Source of the DNA: Diaminobutyricimonas aerilata
Lineage (GTDB): Bacteria; Actinomycetota; Actinomycetes; Actinomycetales; Microbacteriaceae
DNA length: 64,000 nt
Assembly: GCF_002797715.1 (NCBI RefSeq)
Contig: NZ_PGFF01000001.1
Location: forward strand, 1,077,304 to 1,141,303
Direction of reading: 5' to 3'
The notes below the pieces were generated by a model. That model was given only the letters and a program-made list of their open reading frames with translations. It ran no database searches and was not told where the DNA came from. Below, in pieces: positions 8,519 through 17,725 of this stretch. The position numbers and the translations under genes were made by a program. The stretch's first letter is position 1. Each line of letters opens with the position of its first letter.

Positions 8519-9913
8519 TCAGCCGGGGTGGGTCATCGCGAGCACGTCGAGGGCGCTGTCGAGCTGCTCCTCGGTGATCTCGCCACGCTCCACGAACCCG
8601 AGGTCGATGACGGCCTCGCGCACGGTGAGCCCCTGGGCGACGGAGTGCTTCGCGATCTTCGCCGCCGCCTCGTAGCCGATGATCTTGTTCAGCGGCGTCA
8701 CGATCGACGGCGACGATTCCGCGAGGGCGCGGGCCCGGTCGAGGTTCGCCTCGAGTCCGGTGATCGTCTTGTCGGCCAGCACGCGCGTCGAGTTGGCGAG
8801 CAGCCGGATGGACTCGAGCAGCGCCGTGCCCATCACCGGGATGGCGACGTTGAGCTCGAAGCTGCCGGATGCACCGGCCCACGCGATCGTCGCGTCGTTG
8901 CCGATCACCCGCGCTGCGACCATGAGCACGGCCTCCGGAACGACCGGGTTGACCTTGCCGGGCATGATCGAGGAGCCGGGCTGCAGGTCGGGGATGTGCA
9001 GCTCGCCGAGTCCCGTGTTGGGTCCGGACCCCATCCACCGCAGGTCGTTGCAGATCTTCGTGAGCGACACGGCGATCACGCGCAGCGCCCCGGACGCCTC
9101 GACGAGGCCGTCGCGGGCGCCTTGCGCCTCGAAGTGGTCCTCCGCCTCGGTGATCGGCAGGCCCGAGTCCTCGGCGAGCTCGGCGATGACCTGCTGCGGG
9201 AAGCCGAGGGGCGTGTTGATGCCCGTGCCCGTCGCGGTGCCGCCGAGCGGCACCTCGGCGACGCGGGGGAGTGCGGACTCGATGCGCGCGATCCCGAGAC
9301 GCACCTGGCGTGCGTAGCCCGCGAACTCCTGTCCGAGCGTGACCGGGGTGGCGTCCATCAGGTGGGTGCGCCCCGCCTTGACGGCGGTCGCCCACAGCTC
9401 GGCCTTCTGCTCGAGCGCCTCGGCGAGGTGGGTGAGGGCGGGGATGAGGTCGTGCAGCAGCGCGCCGGTGACGGCGACGTGCACCGAGGTGGGGAACACG
9501 TCGTTCGACGACTGCGACGCGTTGACGTGGTCGTTCGGATGCACCGGAGAGCCGAGTTTCTCGGTCGCGAGGGTCGCGAGCACCTCGTTCATGTTCATGT
9601 TCGAGGAGGTGCCGCTACCGGTCTGGTAGGTGTCGACCGGGAAGTGCTCGTGGTGGCGCCCGCCGATGATCTCATCGGCCGACGCGACCACCGCATCCGC
9701 GATGCCGGAGTCGAGGATGCCGAGCCGGCCGTTCACGATCGCCGCGGCCCGCTTGATGCGGGCGAGCGCGATGATCTGCGCCGCCTCGAGACCGGTGCCC
9801 GAGATGGGGAAGTTCTCGACCGCTCGCTGGGTCTGCGCCCGGTACAGGGCCGACGCGGGAACCCGCACCTCGCCCATCGTGTCGTGCTCGATGCGGAAGT
9901 CTTCGTGGCTCAC
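8519..9913 (-). CDS. fumC: Class II fumarate hydratase FumC
   Basis: Interconverts fumarate and L-malate in the TCA cycle, without an iron-sulfur cluster. The 464-residue length is typical. The fumarase/aspartase signature [11 protein letters not shown], the substrate-binding block [14 protein letters not shown] and the [14 protein letters not shown] block are all present. The carbonic anhydrase gene ends 40 bases upstream, so fumC is probably the fourth or fifth gene of a transcript running xseA-xseB-DUF4245-carbonic anhydrase-fumC. Confidence 0.96.
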   Translation of the reverse strand: MSHEDFRIEHDTMGEVRVPASALYRAQTQRAVENFPISGTGLEAAQIIALARIKRAAAIVNGRLGILDSGIADAVVASADEIIGGRHHEHFPVDTYQTGSGTSSNMNMNEVLATLATEKLGSPVHPNDHVNASQSSNDVFPTSVHVAVTGALLHDLIPALTHLAEALEQKAELWATAVKAGRTHLMDATPVTLGQEFAGYARQVRLGIARIESALPRVAEVPLGGTATGTGINTPLGFPQQVIAELAEDSGLPITEAEDHFEAQGARDGLVEASGALRVIAVSLTKICNDLRWMGSGPNTGLGELHIPDLQPGSSIMPGKVNPVVPEAVLMVAARVIGNDATIAWAGASGSFELNVAIPVMGTALLESIRLLANSTRVLADKTITGLEANLDRARALAESSPSIVTPLNKIIGYEAAAKIAKHSVAQGLTVREAVIDLGFVERGEITEEQLDSALDVLAMTHPG

Positions 9914-9953
9914 GGCGTTGTGTGTCTTTCCCTGGTCGATCGGTGCTGGGGTG

Positions 9954-10574
9954 TCAGATGGATCCGACGACGACGTCGGAGACCGCCTTGCCCTCGTGGA
10001 GCCGGTAGTTCGCGCCGACGATCGCCAGCCTACCCTCGGCCACGGCGAGGCTGATCAGCTCCGACGCCTCCAGCAGCTCGCGCACCGTGTCGCGCAGATG
10101 CTCGCGGCCGACGATCAGCGGATCGGTCGCGCCCGTCTCGGCCTGCACCCGCGTCACCGCCGGCACGATGGGGGCGATGAGGTCGCGGATGTGCGGCGGC
10201 AGGGTCGGCGCGTCCGGTCCCTGGGAGTCGATGGCGGCGCGCACGGCACCGCAGCTGTCGTGCCCGAGCACCACGATGAGGGGCACACCGAGCACTTCGA
10301 CGGCGTACTCGAGCGAGCCGATGACCGACGACGAGATGACCTGACCGGCGTTGCGCACGACGAAGAGGTCGCCGAGCCCCTGGTCGAAGATGATCTCGGC
10401 GGCGAGGCGGGAGTCGCTGCAGCCGAACAGGGCCGCGCGGGGCGCTTGCGCTCCAGCCAGTTCGTGGCGGCGCTCGACGTTCTGCCGCGGGTGCAGCGGC
10501 GTGCCGGAGACGAAACGATCGTTGCCGTCACGCATCTCGCGCCAGGCTTCGGCGGGGGGACGTACCGGTCTCAT
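9954..10574 (-). CDS. Beta-class carbonic anhydrase
   Basis: Zinc enzyme for reversible CO2 hydration. The 206 residues contain the ligand set of beta-carbonic anhydrases: Cys52 and Asp54 in FGCSDSR, and His105 and Cys108 in LGHDSCGA. The block [10 protein letters not shown] is also conserved. Its ATG overlaps the stop of the DUF4245 gene (ATGA), so the two are translationally coupled; an in-frame start further upstream would lie deep inside that gene and was not used. Confidence 0.93.
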   Translation of the reverse strand: MRPVRPPAEAWREMRDGNDRFVSGTPLHPRQNVERRHELAGAQAPRAALFGCSDSRLAAEIIFDQGLGDLFVVRNAGQVISSSVIGSLEYAVEVLGVPLIVVLGHDSCGAVRAAIDSQGPDAPTLPPHIRDLIAPIVPAVTRVQAETGATDPLIVGREHLRDTVRELLEASELISLAVAEGRLAIVGANYRLHEGKAVSDVVVGSI

Positions 10575-11203
10575 GGGGTCAACTCCTCGGCGACAGCGGT
10601 GGCAAGCACCCCGAACTCCTCGTCGGGGGCGGTGCCGAACAACACGACGGTGGATCCTTCGGCTTCGGTGACGAGTGCGTAGGCGAGATTGCCGGGTGAT
10701 TCGGCGTCCCGCTGATCGTATTCGGTCCATTCGCGCCCGCCGACGGTGACGGTGTCACCGGGTTCGGCGCGTTCGAGCACGTTCGACACCCAGGTGGGGT
10801 TCGCCTCCAACCCCTGGCGGATGCCGATGTACTCGTCGGTGGGGGTGACGAGACCGATCGTCCACACCGTCACCTGGTCGCTGCCGGTCTGCACGTCGGC
10901 GCGGTTGGCACGCCACCGTTCCGGGAGCGACGGCACGACGAGTGGGGTGTCGATGCCGGACTGCGCGTCCTCGGCGACGGCGGCGTAGTCGATGACGTTC
11001 ACCTGCCCCGGCCGGTCGTTCGACATCAGCGCACCGACGAAACCGGCGATGAGCAGCGATGCGACGATCGCGACGATCAGGTTGAACGCGGTCTGGTTCG
11101 CCCGACGCTTCTCGCGCGCGGCGGCTTTCCGCTGCGCGGTCTCCTGCGGCGTCTCGGGCCGTTCCAGCCCGGCGACGATCGGACGCTCATCCGGGTCGGT
11201 CAT
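10571..11203 (-). CDS. DUF4245 family single-pass membrane protein
   Basis: A 210-residue protein with a charged cytoplasmic N-terminus, one transmembrane helix at about residues 43-65 (NLIVAIVASLLIAGFVGALM) and an extracytoplasmic domain of about 140 residues. The family is common in actinobacteria and usually sits beside the xse genes, as here; its function is unknown. The ATG at 11203 shares one base with the xseB stop, and the gene ends overlapping the carbonic anhydrase start by 4 bases. Confidence 0.75.
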   Translation of the reverse strand: MTDPDERPIVAGLERPETPQETAQRKAAAREKRRANQTAFNLIVAIVASLLIAGFVGALMSNDRPGQVNVIDYAAVAEDAQSGIDTPLVVPSLPERWRANRADVQTGSDQVTVWTIGLVTPTDEYIGIRQGLEANPTWVSNVLERAEPGDTVTVGGREWTEYDQRDAESPGNLAYALVTEAEGSTVVLFGTAPDEEFGVLATAVAEELTP

Positions 11204-11427
11204 CAGTTCTCGCCCGCGGGCGTCCGGCGGGCAGCCTCGAGCCGTGCCTTGGCGCCGATGAGCCACTCCTCGCACCGCTGGGCGAGCGCTTCGCCACGCT
11301 CCCAGAGCGCGAGCGACTCCTCGAGGGTCGGCGAACCCTGCTCGAGCTCGGCGACCACGCGCACGAGTTCGTCGCGCGCCTGCTCGTAACTGAGCTGCGC
11401 GACATCCGAGGGAGGGGAGGAGGCCAC
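11203..11427 (-). CDS. xseB: Exodeoxyribonuclease VII small subunit
   Basis: The 74-residue small subunit of exonuclease VII. The helical block [20 protein letters not shown] and the following [22 protein letters not shown] are the family signature. It binds the large subunit encoded 9 bases upstream on the same transcript. The GTG start at 11427 has only a weak AGGATC ribosome site, which suggests coupling to xseA translation. Confidence 0.93.
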   Translation of the reverse strand: MASSPPSDVAQLSYEQARDELVRVVAELEQGSPTLEESLALWERGEALAQRCEEWLIGAKARLEAARRTPAGEN

Positions 11428-11436
11428 GTGTCGATC

Positions 11437-12708
11437 CTACCGAGCCGCCGTGGGGGTGCCGTCGGCGCTGTCCACGGCGCCGGTGACGCCCTCCTCGACG
11501 CGCGTGACGTCGGCGGCGAGCCGCCCGCGGGCGACGGTGATCCGCAGGGCGGTGCCGACCGGCGCGTCGACGGCGTCCCGCACCGCGCGCCCGTCGGGCA
11601 ACTGGGCGATCGCGTAGCCGCGGTCGAGGGTTCGCTGCGGCGAGAGGGCCCGCAGCTGCGAGCGCAATTCGACGACGTTGCGTTCGGCGCGCTCGAGGGC
11701 GAGCGACACGAGTTCGCTGCCGCGTCCGACGTAGCGCGTGAGCTCCTCGGCCCGGCGGTCGATGAGGGAGGAGGGGTCGGCGAGTACGGGACGCGAACGG
11801 ATGTGCTCGAGCCGGTCGATCTCGTGACTGACGCGCGTGTGCAGCCGGTTGGCGATGCGCGCACGCGCCTGCCGCACGCGGTTGAGTTCGTCGGCGACAT
11901 CCGGCACGACCCGTTTCGCCGCATCCGTCGGTGTGGACGCGCGCAGGTCGGCGACGTCGTCGAGCAGCGGTCGGTCGGCCTCGTGGCCGATCGCGCTCAC
12001 GAGAGGGGTGGTGATCGCTGCGGCGGCGCGCACGAGACGTTCGTCGCTGAACACGAGCAGGTTCTGGAAGTCGCCGCCACCGCGCGCGACGATGATCACC
12101 TCGACCTCGGGATCGGCGTCCAGTCGGCGGATCGCACCCATGAGCTCGCTCGGCGCCCGCTCGCCCTGAACGGCGGCGTACGCCACACGGAAGTTGACGG
12201 CGGGCCAGCGCAGTTGCGCGTTGCGCCGCACATCCTTCTCGGCGTCGGAGTCCTTCGCGGTGACCAGGCCGATGCAGGTGGGCAGGAACGGCAGCGCACG
12301 TTTGCGGTCGGCGTCGAAGAGCCCTTCCCGGGCGAGCGCCTGACGCAGTCGTTCGAGCTTCTCGAGCAGATCACCGAGTCCGACGTGGCGCATGTCGAAC
12401 ACCTGCATGGTGAGCGAGCCGCCCTTGACCCACCAGTTGGGGCGCAGCGAGGCGACGACCCGGTCGCCCTGTTTGAGGTCGGCGGGCACGCGGGCCCGCA
12501 CCGTCGACCACATCGTGAACGACACGGTCGCGTCGGCGTTCAGGTCCTTGAGCTTGCCGTAGACGTTGCCGCCCGACACGCTCCACTGGGTGATCTCGCC
12601 CTCGACCCACACGGATCCGAGCCGTTCGATCCAGGCTCCGAGCTTGGTCGAGAGCATCGCGACCGACCACGGCGCGTCGACCGTCGACGGTGCCGAGGCA
12701 TCCGTCAT
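11437..12708 (-). CDS. xseA: Exodeoxyribonuclease VII large subunit
   Basis: Catalytic subunit that degrades single-stranded DNA in both directions. The 423 residues run from an N-terminal OB-fold (VWVEGEITQW and the following beta barrel) to the nuclease core with VIIVARGGGDFQNLLVFSDE and SAIGHEADRPLLDDVADLRASTP, then a long coiled coil and the C-terminal YAIA block. The ATG at 12708 has GGGAG 6 bases upstream. It is divergent from ispH, with 56 bases between the starts. Confidence 0.95.
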   Translation of the reverse strand: MTDASAPSTVDAPWSVAMLSTKLGAWIERLGSVWVEGEITQWSVSGGNVYGKLKDLNADATVSFTMWSTVRARVPADLKQGDRVVASLRPNWWVKGGSLTMQVFDMRHVGLGDLLEKLERLRQALAREGLFDADRKRALPFLPTCIGLVTAKDSDAEKDVRRNAQLRWPAVNFRVAYAAVQGERAPSELMGAIRRLDADPEVEVIIVARGGGDFQNLLVFSDERLVRAAAAITTPLVSAIGHEADRPLLDDVADLRASTPTDAAKRVVPDVADELNRVRQARARIANRLHTRVSHEIDRLEHIRSRPVLADPSSLIDRRAEELTRYVGRGSELVSLALERAERNVVELRSQLRALSPQRTLDRGYAIAQLPDGRAVRDAVDAPVGTALRITVARGRLAADVTRVEEGVTGAVDSADGTPTAAR

Positions 12709-12752
12709 CGACCGCTCCCGTCTCTCCCAGTGGTCGGCCAGTGGCCCGCCCG

Positions 12753-12758
12753 TAGAAT
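12753..12758 (+). promoter_or_regulatory. -10 box of ispH (leaderless)
   Basis: TAGAAT ends 6 bases before the ispH GTG and no Shine-Dalgarno sequence is present, so transcription most likely begins at the start codon. Confidence 0.55.
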
Positions 12759-12764
12759 GAGAAC

Positions 12765-13835
12765 GTGAGCACGATCACGAACGGAGCGGCCGTCGGCCTC
12801 GAGATGCCGCGTCTTCCCGCGGCACGCAACAGGCTAGTCGACACCCCCGTCGCGGGCCGCAAACGTGTCGTGCTCGCGGCTCCCCGCGGATACTGCGCCG
12901 GCGTCGACCGAGCGGTCGTCGCTGTGGAGAAGGCGCTCGACCACTACGGATCGCCCGTCTACGTGCGCAAGCAGATCGTGCACAACGTGCACGTCGTCTC
13001 GACGCTCGAGAAGCGCGGCGCGATCTTCGTCGACGATGTCGAGGAGATCCCCGAGGGCTCGCACGTCGTGTTCAGCGCCCACGGCGTCTCGCCCGCGGTG
13101 GTGCAGGGCGCGGCCGACCGGCACCTGCACGCGATCGATGCGACCTGCCCGCTCGTGACGAAGGTGCACCGCGAGGCGACCCGGTTCTCGCGCGACGACT
13201 ACGAGATCCTGCTCATCGGCCACGCCGGCCACGAGGAGGTCGAGGGCACGATGGGTCACGCACCCGAGCGCACGACGCTCGTGAACGGCCCGGACGATGT
13301 GGATTCGATCGTCGTGAACAACCCCGACCACGTCGTGTGGCTGTCGCAGACCACGCTGAGCGTCGACGAGACGATGGAGACCGTCCGCCGGTTGCGGGAG
13401 CGGTTCCCGAACCTGCAGGACCCGCCGAGCGACGACATCTGCTACGCCACCCAGAACCGTCAGGTCGCCATCAAGAAGGTGGCCCAGGGGGCCGACCTCG
13501 TGATCGTCGTCGGTTCCGCGAACAGCTCGAACAGCGTCCGTCTCGTGGAGGTCGCCCTCGAGCACGGGGCGAAGGCGGCGTACCGCATCGACTATGCGAG
13601 CGAGATCAAGCAGGAGTGGCTCGACGGCGCCGCGACGATCGGCGTCACGAGCGGTGCCTCCGTGCCGGAGGTGCTCGTGCAGGAGGTGCTCGAGCAGCTC
13701 GCCGACGCCGGCTACGCCGACGTCGAAGAGGTCGTCACGGCGGAGGAGGACCTCATGTTCTCGCTGCCCAAGGAGCTGCGCCGCGACCTCACCGGCGCAC
13801 AGGACGCGCGCGCCCTCGGCGGTCGCCGCAACTGA
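12765..13835 (+). CDS. ispH: 4-Hydroxy-3-methylbut-2-enyl diphosphate reductase (MEP pathway)
   Basis: Last step of the MEP pathway, making IPP and DMAPP, which feed prenyl synthases such as the UppS-type enzyme encoded at 3393. The 356 residues carry the three cysteines that hold the Fe-S cluster: Cys44 ([12 protein letters not shown]), Cys128 ([11 protein letters not shown]) and Cys226 ([11 protein letters not shown]). The SAHGVSP and [14 protein letters not shown] blocks are also conserved. A 30-residue N-terminal extension precedes the core, as is common in actinobacteria. Confidence 0.96.
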   Translation: MSTITNGAAVGLEMPRLPAARNRLVDTPVAGRKRVVLAAPRGYCAGVDRAVVAVEKALDHYGSPVYVRKQIVHNVHVVSTLEKRGAIFVDDVEEIPEGSHVVFSAHGVSPAVVQGAADRHLHAIDATCPLVTKVHREATRFSRDDYEILLIGHAGHEEVEGTMGHAPERTTLVNGPDDVDSIVVNNPDHVVWLSQTTLSVDETMETVRRLRERFPNLQDPPSDDICYATQNRQVAIKKVAQGADLVIVVGSANSSNSVRLVEVALEHGAKAAYRIDYASEIKQEWLDGAATIGVTSGASVPEVLVQEVLEQLADAGYADVEEVVTAEEDLMFSLPKELRRDLTGAQDARALGGRRN

Positions 13836-13860
13836 TTCCCGGCGCTGAGCGTGCGGCGAA

Positions 13861-14226
13861 TCAGCGGGCCGGGTGCTGGGCGGCGCACGTGACGCACCGG
13901 GTCGCCGCCGGACGGATCCGCAACCGCTCGACCGGGATCGCCACACCGCAGCTCTCGCACCGGCCGTAGTCGCCGGCCTCCAGGCGGCCGAGTGCCGCCT
14001 CGACCTCGCGCAGCTCGGCGGCGGCCGCGCCGCTCAGCGCGACCGTGCGCGACCAGTCGGCGGCGAGCGTCGACCCTTCGGGGTCGTGCTCGTCATCCGC
14101 GGTCGCCGCCGAGCGGGCGGATCGGATGCCGTCGAGGTCCGCGGCCGCCGCGGCGGCCGACCGCTGCAGTTCGACCGAGCGGGCGCGCAGCAGCGCCGCG
14201 AACTCCTCCTCGGCAGCGGGCTCCAT
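13861..14226 (-). CDS. DksA/TraR C4-type zinc-finger protein
   Basis: A 121-residue protein with an alanine-rich helical N-terminal part and a C-terminal four-cysteine zinc finger, YGRCESCG then 17 residues then CVTC. DksA-like proteins act at the RNA polymerase secondary channel; actinobacterial short forms are mostly uncharacterised. I used the ATG at 14226, because AGGAAGG is well spaced for it and too close for the GTG two codons earlier. It ends 25 bases from the ispH stop on the opposite strand. Confidence 0.8.
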   Translation of the reverse strand: MEPAAEEEFAALLRARSVELQRSAAAAAADLDGIRSARSAATADDEHDPEGSTLAADWSRTVALSGAAAAELREVEAALGRLEAGDYGRCESCGVAIPVERLRIRPAATRCVTCAAQHPAR

Positions 14227-14275
14227 GCGCACCTTCCTACCCGCATCCCCTGACCGACAGCTCCCGCGGATGCGG

Positions 14276-14308
14276 AACGGCCCCGCACGGCGAGCGTGCG
14301 GGGCCGTT
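14276..14308 (-). terminator. Hairpin terminator of fbaA
   Basis: A perfect 14-bp stem (AACGGCCCCGCACG with its complement) with a GCGAG loop, starting 11 bases after the fbaA stop on the minus strand and ending in TT on that strand's 3' side of the 5' arm. Confidence 0.8.
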
Positions 14309-14319
14309 CGTGGAGCGGA

Positions 14320-15345
14320 TCAGTTGCCGGAGTGACCGGCCGAACCGAGCTGCTGGGTGGCCTCGACGACGCGGGCGGCCATCGCCGTCTCCGCCGACTT
14401 GCCCCACGCGCGCGGGTCGTACTGCTTCTTGTTGCCGACCTCGCCGTCGATCTTGAGCACGCCCTCGTAGTTGCGGAACATCCACCCCGCGATGTCGCGG
14501 GTGTAGGCGTACTGCGTGTCGGTGTCGATGTTCATCTTCACGACGCCGTTCGCGACCGCCTCGGCGATCTCCGCATCCGTCGAGCCCGATCCGCCGTGGA
14601 AGACGAGATCGAGGGGCTTCGGGCCGGTGCCGTACTTGGCGGCGATGCCGTCCTGGATCTCCTTGAGCAGCTCGGGGCGCAGCTTCACGTTGCCCGGCTT
14701 GTACACGCCGTGCACGTTGCCGAAGGTCAGCGCGGCCATGTAGCGGCCCTGGTCGCCGAGGCCGAGCGCCTCGACCGTCTGCACCGCGTCGTCGAGCGTC
14801 GTGTAGAGGTGCTCGTTGATGTCGTGGCTGACGCCGTCCTCTTCGCCGCCGACGACGCCGATCTCGACCTCGAGGATGGCGTTGATCGCCTTCATGCGGG
14901 GGAGGATCTCGCGCGCGATCGTGAGGTTCTCGTCGAGCGGCACGGCCGAGCCGTCCCACATGTGCGACTGGAAGATCGGGTTGCGTCCGGCGCGCACCTC
15001 GGCCTCCGAAGCCTCGAGCAGCGGATACACGAACCCGTCGAGCGCGTCCTTCGGGCAGTGGTCGGTGTGCAGGGCCACGGTGATCGGGTAGTTCTTGGCG
15101 ACCTCGGTGACGAAGGCCGCGAAGGCGAGCGCGCCCGTCGCGCGGGCCTTGACGCTCTGGCCCGCGAAGTAGTCCGCGCCGCCGGTGGTGACCTGGATGA
15201 TGCCGTCGGAGCCGGCGTCGCTGAGGCCCTGCAGAACGGCGTTGATCGTGGAGGAGCTCGAGACGTTGACGGCCGGGTAGGCGAACCCGCGGGTCTTCGC
15301 CTTGTCGAGCATCTCGGCGTACTGGTCGGGCGTGGCGACGGGCAT
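14320..15345 (-). CDS. fbaA: Class II fructose-bisphosphate aldolase
   Basis: Zinc-dependent aldolase of glycolysis and gluconeogenesis. The 341 residues contain the zinc-binding block ALHTDHCPKD, the LEVEIGVVGGEEDG block, LTFGNVHGVYKPG and VFHGGSGS, with a C-terminal NKKQYDPR motif, all typical of the type A long form. It lies 35 bases downstream of the FadR-type regulator on the same strand and ends at a strong terminator. GGAG precedes the ATG. Confidence 0.95.
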   Translation of the reverse strand: MPVATPDQYAEMLDKAKTRGFAYPAVNVSSSSTINAVLQGLSDAGSDGIIQVTTGGADYFAGQSVKARATGALAFAAFVTEVAKNYPITVALHTDHCPKDALDGFVYPLLEASEAEVRAGRNPIFQSHMWDGSAVPLDENLTIAREILPRMKAINAILEVEIGVVGGEEDGVSHDINEHLYTTLDDAVQTVEALGLGDQGRYMAALTFGNVHGVYKPGNVKLRPELLKEIQDGIAAKYGTGPKPLDLVFHGGSGSTDAEIAEAVANGVVKMNIDTDTQYAYTRDIAGWMFRNYEGVLKIDGEVGNKKQYDPRAWGKSAETAMAARVVEATQQLGSAGHSGN

Positions 15346-15380
15346 GGTGTCTCCAGGTGGTGGTGGGGGCGCAGGAAGCG

Positions 15381-16118
15381 CTACGAGTCTATTGTCCGGG
15401 CGAGCCGGGCGCCCGCGGTGCTCATGTGGTAGCCCATCGCCGCGGCGACGGCGTCCGGATCCCGCGTCGTGAGCGCCTCGAACACCCGTGCGTGCTCCTC
15501 GTAGGCGAGCCGCGCCTCCTCCTCGTCGCGGAGCCCGCGTTCGACCCAGATGCGCAGCAGCGAGCGGATGCTCTGCAGCAGGTCGAAGAGCACGGTGTTT
15601 CGTGAGCTGCGGCCGATCTGGAGGTGGAACTTGAGGTCGGCCTCGATGAACCGGGTGCGGTCGTGCAGGTTGTCACGCATCGCATCGAGGTGGCGCTGCA
15701 GCAGCATGAGCTCGCGGTCCTCGATGCGTTCGGCCGCCAGGCGGGCGGCGAACACCTCGAGCTGGCCGCGCAGTTCGATGAGTTCTCGCGTGCGCGGTTC
15801 GCCGAGCATCATGCCCCAGCTGAGCGTCTCGGGCAGCAGTTCGCTCGCGTTCCCCCGCAGGTAGGTGCCCGAGCCCGGGCGCACGTCGACGATGCCGAGG
15901 ATCTCGAGGGCCGCGAGCGCCTCCCGCACCGCCGACCGTCCGATGCCGAGGGATGCGGCGAGCTGGCGCTCCGGAGGAAGGCGGGTGCCGGGGGCCACGT
16001 CGCCGCTCGTGAAGTAGTCGAGCAGGCGCTTGGCCACGGCGCTGACGGCACTGCCGGACGCGACACTGCCGAGCGCAGCGGTGATGCGGTCGGCGGAGTC
16101 TCCGGGATAGGCGGGCAT
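15381..16118 (-). CDS. FadR-subfamily GntR transcriptional regulator (FCD domain)
   Basis: A 245-residue regulator. The winged helix-turn-helix is at about residues 25-90 (VAPGTRLPPERQLAASLGIG and RSAVREALAALEILGIVDVR), and the all-helical FCD ligand-binding domain is at about 105-230 with the metal-ligand type histidines (FHLQIG, EEHARVFEAL). FCD regulators usually sense organic or sugar acids. It is divergent from the six-gene sugar-acid operon, with 166 bases between the starts, so it is the probable local regulator of that operon; fbaA follows it on the same strand. Confidence 0.88.
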   Translation of the reverse strand: MPAYPGDSADRITAALGSVASGSAVSAVAKRLLDYFTSGDVAPGTRLPPERQLAASLGIGRSAVREALAALEILGIVDVRPGSGTYLRGNASELLPETLSWGMMLGEPRTRELIELRGQLEVFAARLAAERIEDRELMLLQRHLDAMRDNLHDRTRFIEADLKFHLQIGRSSRNTVLFDLLQSIRSLLRIWVERGLRDEEEARLAYEEHARVFEALTTRDPDAVAAAMGYHMSTAGARLARTIDS

Positions 16119-16174
16119 CTCTCGGAGGGTAGCAAGCGCGCACGGCCGACACGCGCATCCCCACCTAAATTGGT

Positions 16175-16211
16175 CAACCGGTTGCTATTTCGACGCCGAC
16201 GTACGCATACT
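16175..16211 (+). promoter_or_regulatory. Candidate operator and promoter of the C4 sugar-acid operon
   Basis: CAACCGGTTG (16175-16184) is a perfect 10-bp palindrome inside TTGGTCAACCGGTTGC, in the gap between the divergent regulator and transporter genes. TTGCTA (16182-16187) and CATACT (16206-16211) are spaced 18 bases apart and could be a weak promoter that the palindrome overlaps. The promoter assignment is tentative. Confidence 0.35.
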
Positions 16212-16284
16212 GGTGGCGCGTCCCCGGACGCCACCGCCGCACGCGGTGCTCCCTCACCATCCGAATGCCAGACAAAGGAGTTCT

Positions 16285-17670
16285 GTGTCCGCCACCGACA
16301 CGGCATCCGGCACCGCGATCGAACGATCCGCGATCCGCAAGGTCGCGATCCGACTCGTTCCGTTCGTCGCCCTGATGTTCTTCATCAACTACCTCGACCG
16401 CACCGCGATCGGCTTCGCCTCGCCGAACGGCATGAACGACGACCTCGCCCTCTCGGCCGCTCAGTTCGGCTTCGCGTCGGGCGTCTTCTTCATCGGCTAC
16501 ATCCTGCTCGAGGTGCCCAGCAACCTGGCCCTGCACCGTTTCGGCGCCCGCAAGTGGCTCGCCCGCATCATGGTGAGCTGGGGCATCGTCGCGTTGCTGT
16601 TCACGTGGGTGCAGAACTTCGAGCAGCTGACGATCCTGCGCTTCATCCTCGGTGTCGCCGAGGCCGGGTTCTTCCCCGGCGCGATCCTCTTCCTCAGCCT
16701 CTGGGTTCCGGCCAAGCACCGCAGCAAGATCCTCGCCCTCTTCTACCTGGCGCAGCCGCTCACGACCGTGATCGGCGCCCCGCTCGCCGGCCTGCTCATC
16801 CAGGCCGACGGCTGGTTCTTCGGCCTCGAAGGCTGGCGCTTCATGTTCTTCGGCGTCGCCATCCCGGCGATCGTCGTCGGCATCGTCGCCTGGTTCTACC
16901 TCAAGGACAAGCCCGCGGATGCCGGCTGGCTCACCCCGGAGGAGCGCACGTGGCTCACCGAGGCGCTCGCGAGCGAGAAGGCCGCCACCGAGCAGAAGAA
17001 CCACCACGTCAGCATCCGCCACGCCTTCTCGAGCGGACGGGTGTGGATGCTCTCCTTCATCTACTTCGGCTTCATCTACGGCCTGTACGCGCTCGCGTTC
17101 TTCCTGCCGACGATCATCGACGGGTTCCAGCAGCAGTTCGGCACCGAGTTCGACGTCTTCCAGAAGGGCCTCATCACGGCGATCCCGTACGTGCCGGCCG
17201 CCATCGCGTTGTACTTCTGGTCGCGTGACGCGAGCCGCCGCGGCCTGCGCACCTGGCACATCACCGTGCCGGCGCTCGCCGGAGCGGTCAGCATCCCGCT
17301 CGCCCTGTTCGCCGGCTCGCCCGTGCTCACCATCGCGGTGATCGCGATCACCGCGATGGCGATCTTCTCGGCGCTGCCGAACTTCTGGACGCTGCCGACG
17401 CAGTTCCTCACCGGGGCGGCCGCCGCAGCCGGTGTCGCGCTCATCAACACCGTGGGCAACCTCGCCGGATTCTCGGCGCCCTACATCACCGGTGCGGTGG
17501 CCGACTGGACGGGAACGAACGGCGAGCCGAACTACGAGGTGCCGATGTTCATCGTGGGCGGCTTCATGCTGCTCTCCGCCGTGCTGATGTTCGCGCTGTC
17601 GCGCCGCAACCGCACGACGGTCGACCCGACCGACCCCGCCGCGCTGCGCGCGCCGTCGGCGACCAAGTGA
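16285..17670 (+). CDS. MFS transporter, anion:cation symporter (ACS) type, probable sugar-acid importer
   Basis: A 461-residue major facilitator with 12 predicted helices. LFFINYLDRTAIGFA-like (here FFINYLDRTAIGF) in helix 1, ILLEVPSNLALHRFGARKWLARI after helix 2-3 and GVAEAGFFPGAI are hallmarks of the ACS subfamily, which takes up sugar acids and similar organic anions (galactonate, tartrate, hydroxyphenylacetate). The GTG at 16285 follows AAAGGAG with 4 bases between. It is the first gene of the operon and its FadR-type neighbour points the same way: an acid substrate. Confidence 0.88.
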   Translation: MSATDTASGTAIERSAIRKVAIRLVPFVALMFFINYLDRTAIGFASPNGMNDDLALSAAQFGFASGVFFIGYILLEVPSNLALHRFGARKWLARIMVSWGIVALLFTWVQNFEQLTILRFILGVAEAGFFPGAILFLSLWVPAKHRSKILALFYLAQPLTTVIGAPLAGLLIQADGWFFGLEGWRFMFFGVAIPAIVVGIVAWFYLKDKPADAGWLTPEERTWLTEALASEKAATEQKNHHVSIRHAFSSGRVWMLSFIYFGFIYGLYALAFFLPTIIDGFQQQFGTEFDVFQKGLITAIPYVPAAIALYFWSRDASRRGLRTWHITVPALAGAVSIPLALFAGSPVLTIAVIAITAMAIFSALPNFWTLPTQFLTGAAAAAGVALINTVGNLAGFSAPYITGAVADWTGTNGEPNYEVPMFIVGGFMLLSAVLMFALSRRNRTTVDPTDPAALRAPSATK

Positions 17671-17725
17671 TCCCCGCCGGGGCGGTCGTCGTCGACCGCC
17701 CCGGCCCGTCCGTCAGGAGTTCGAG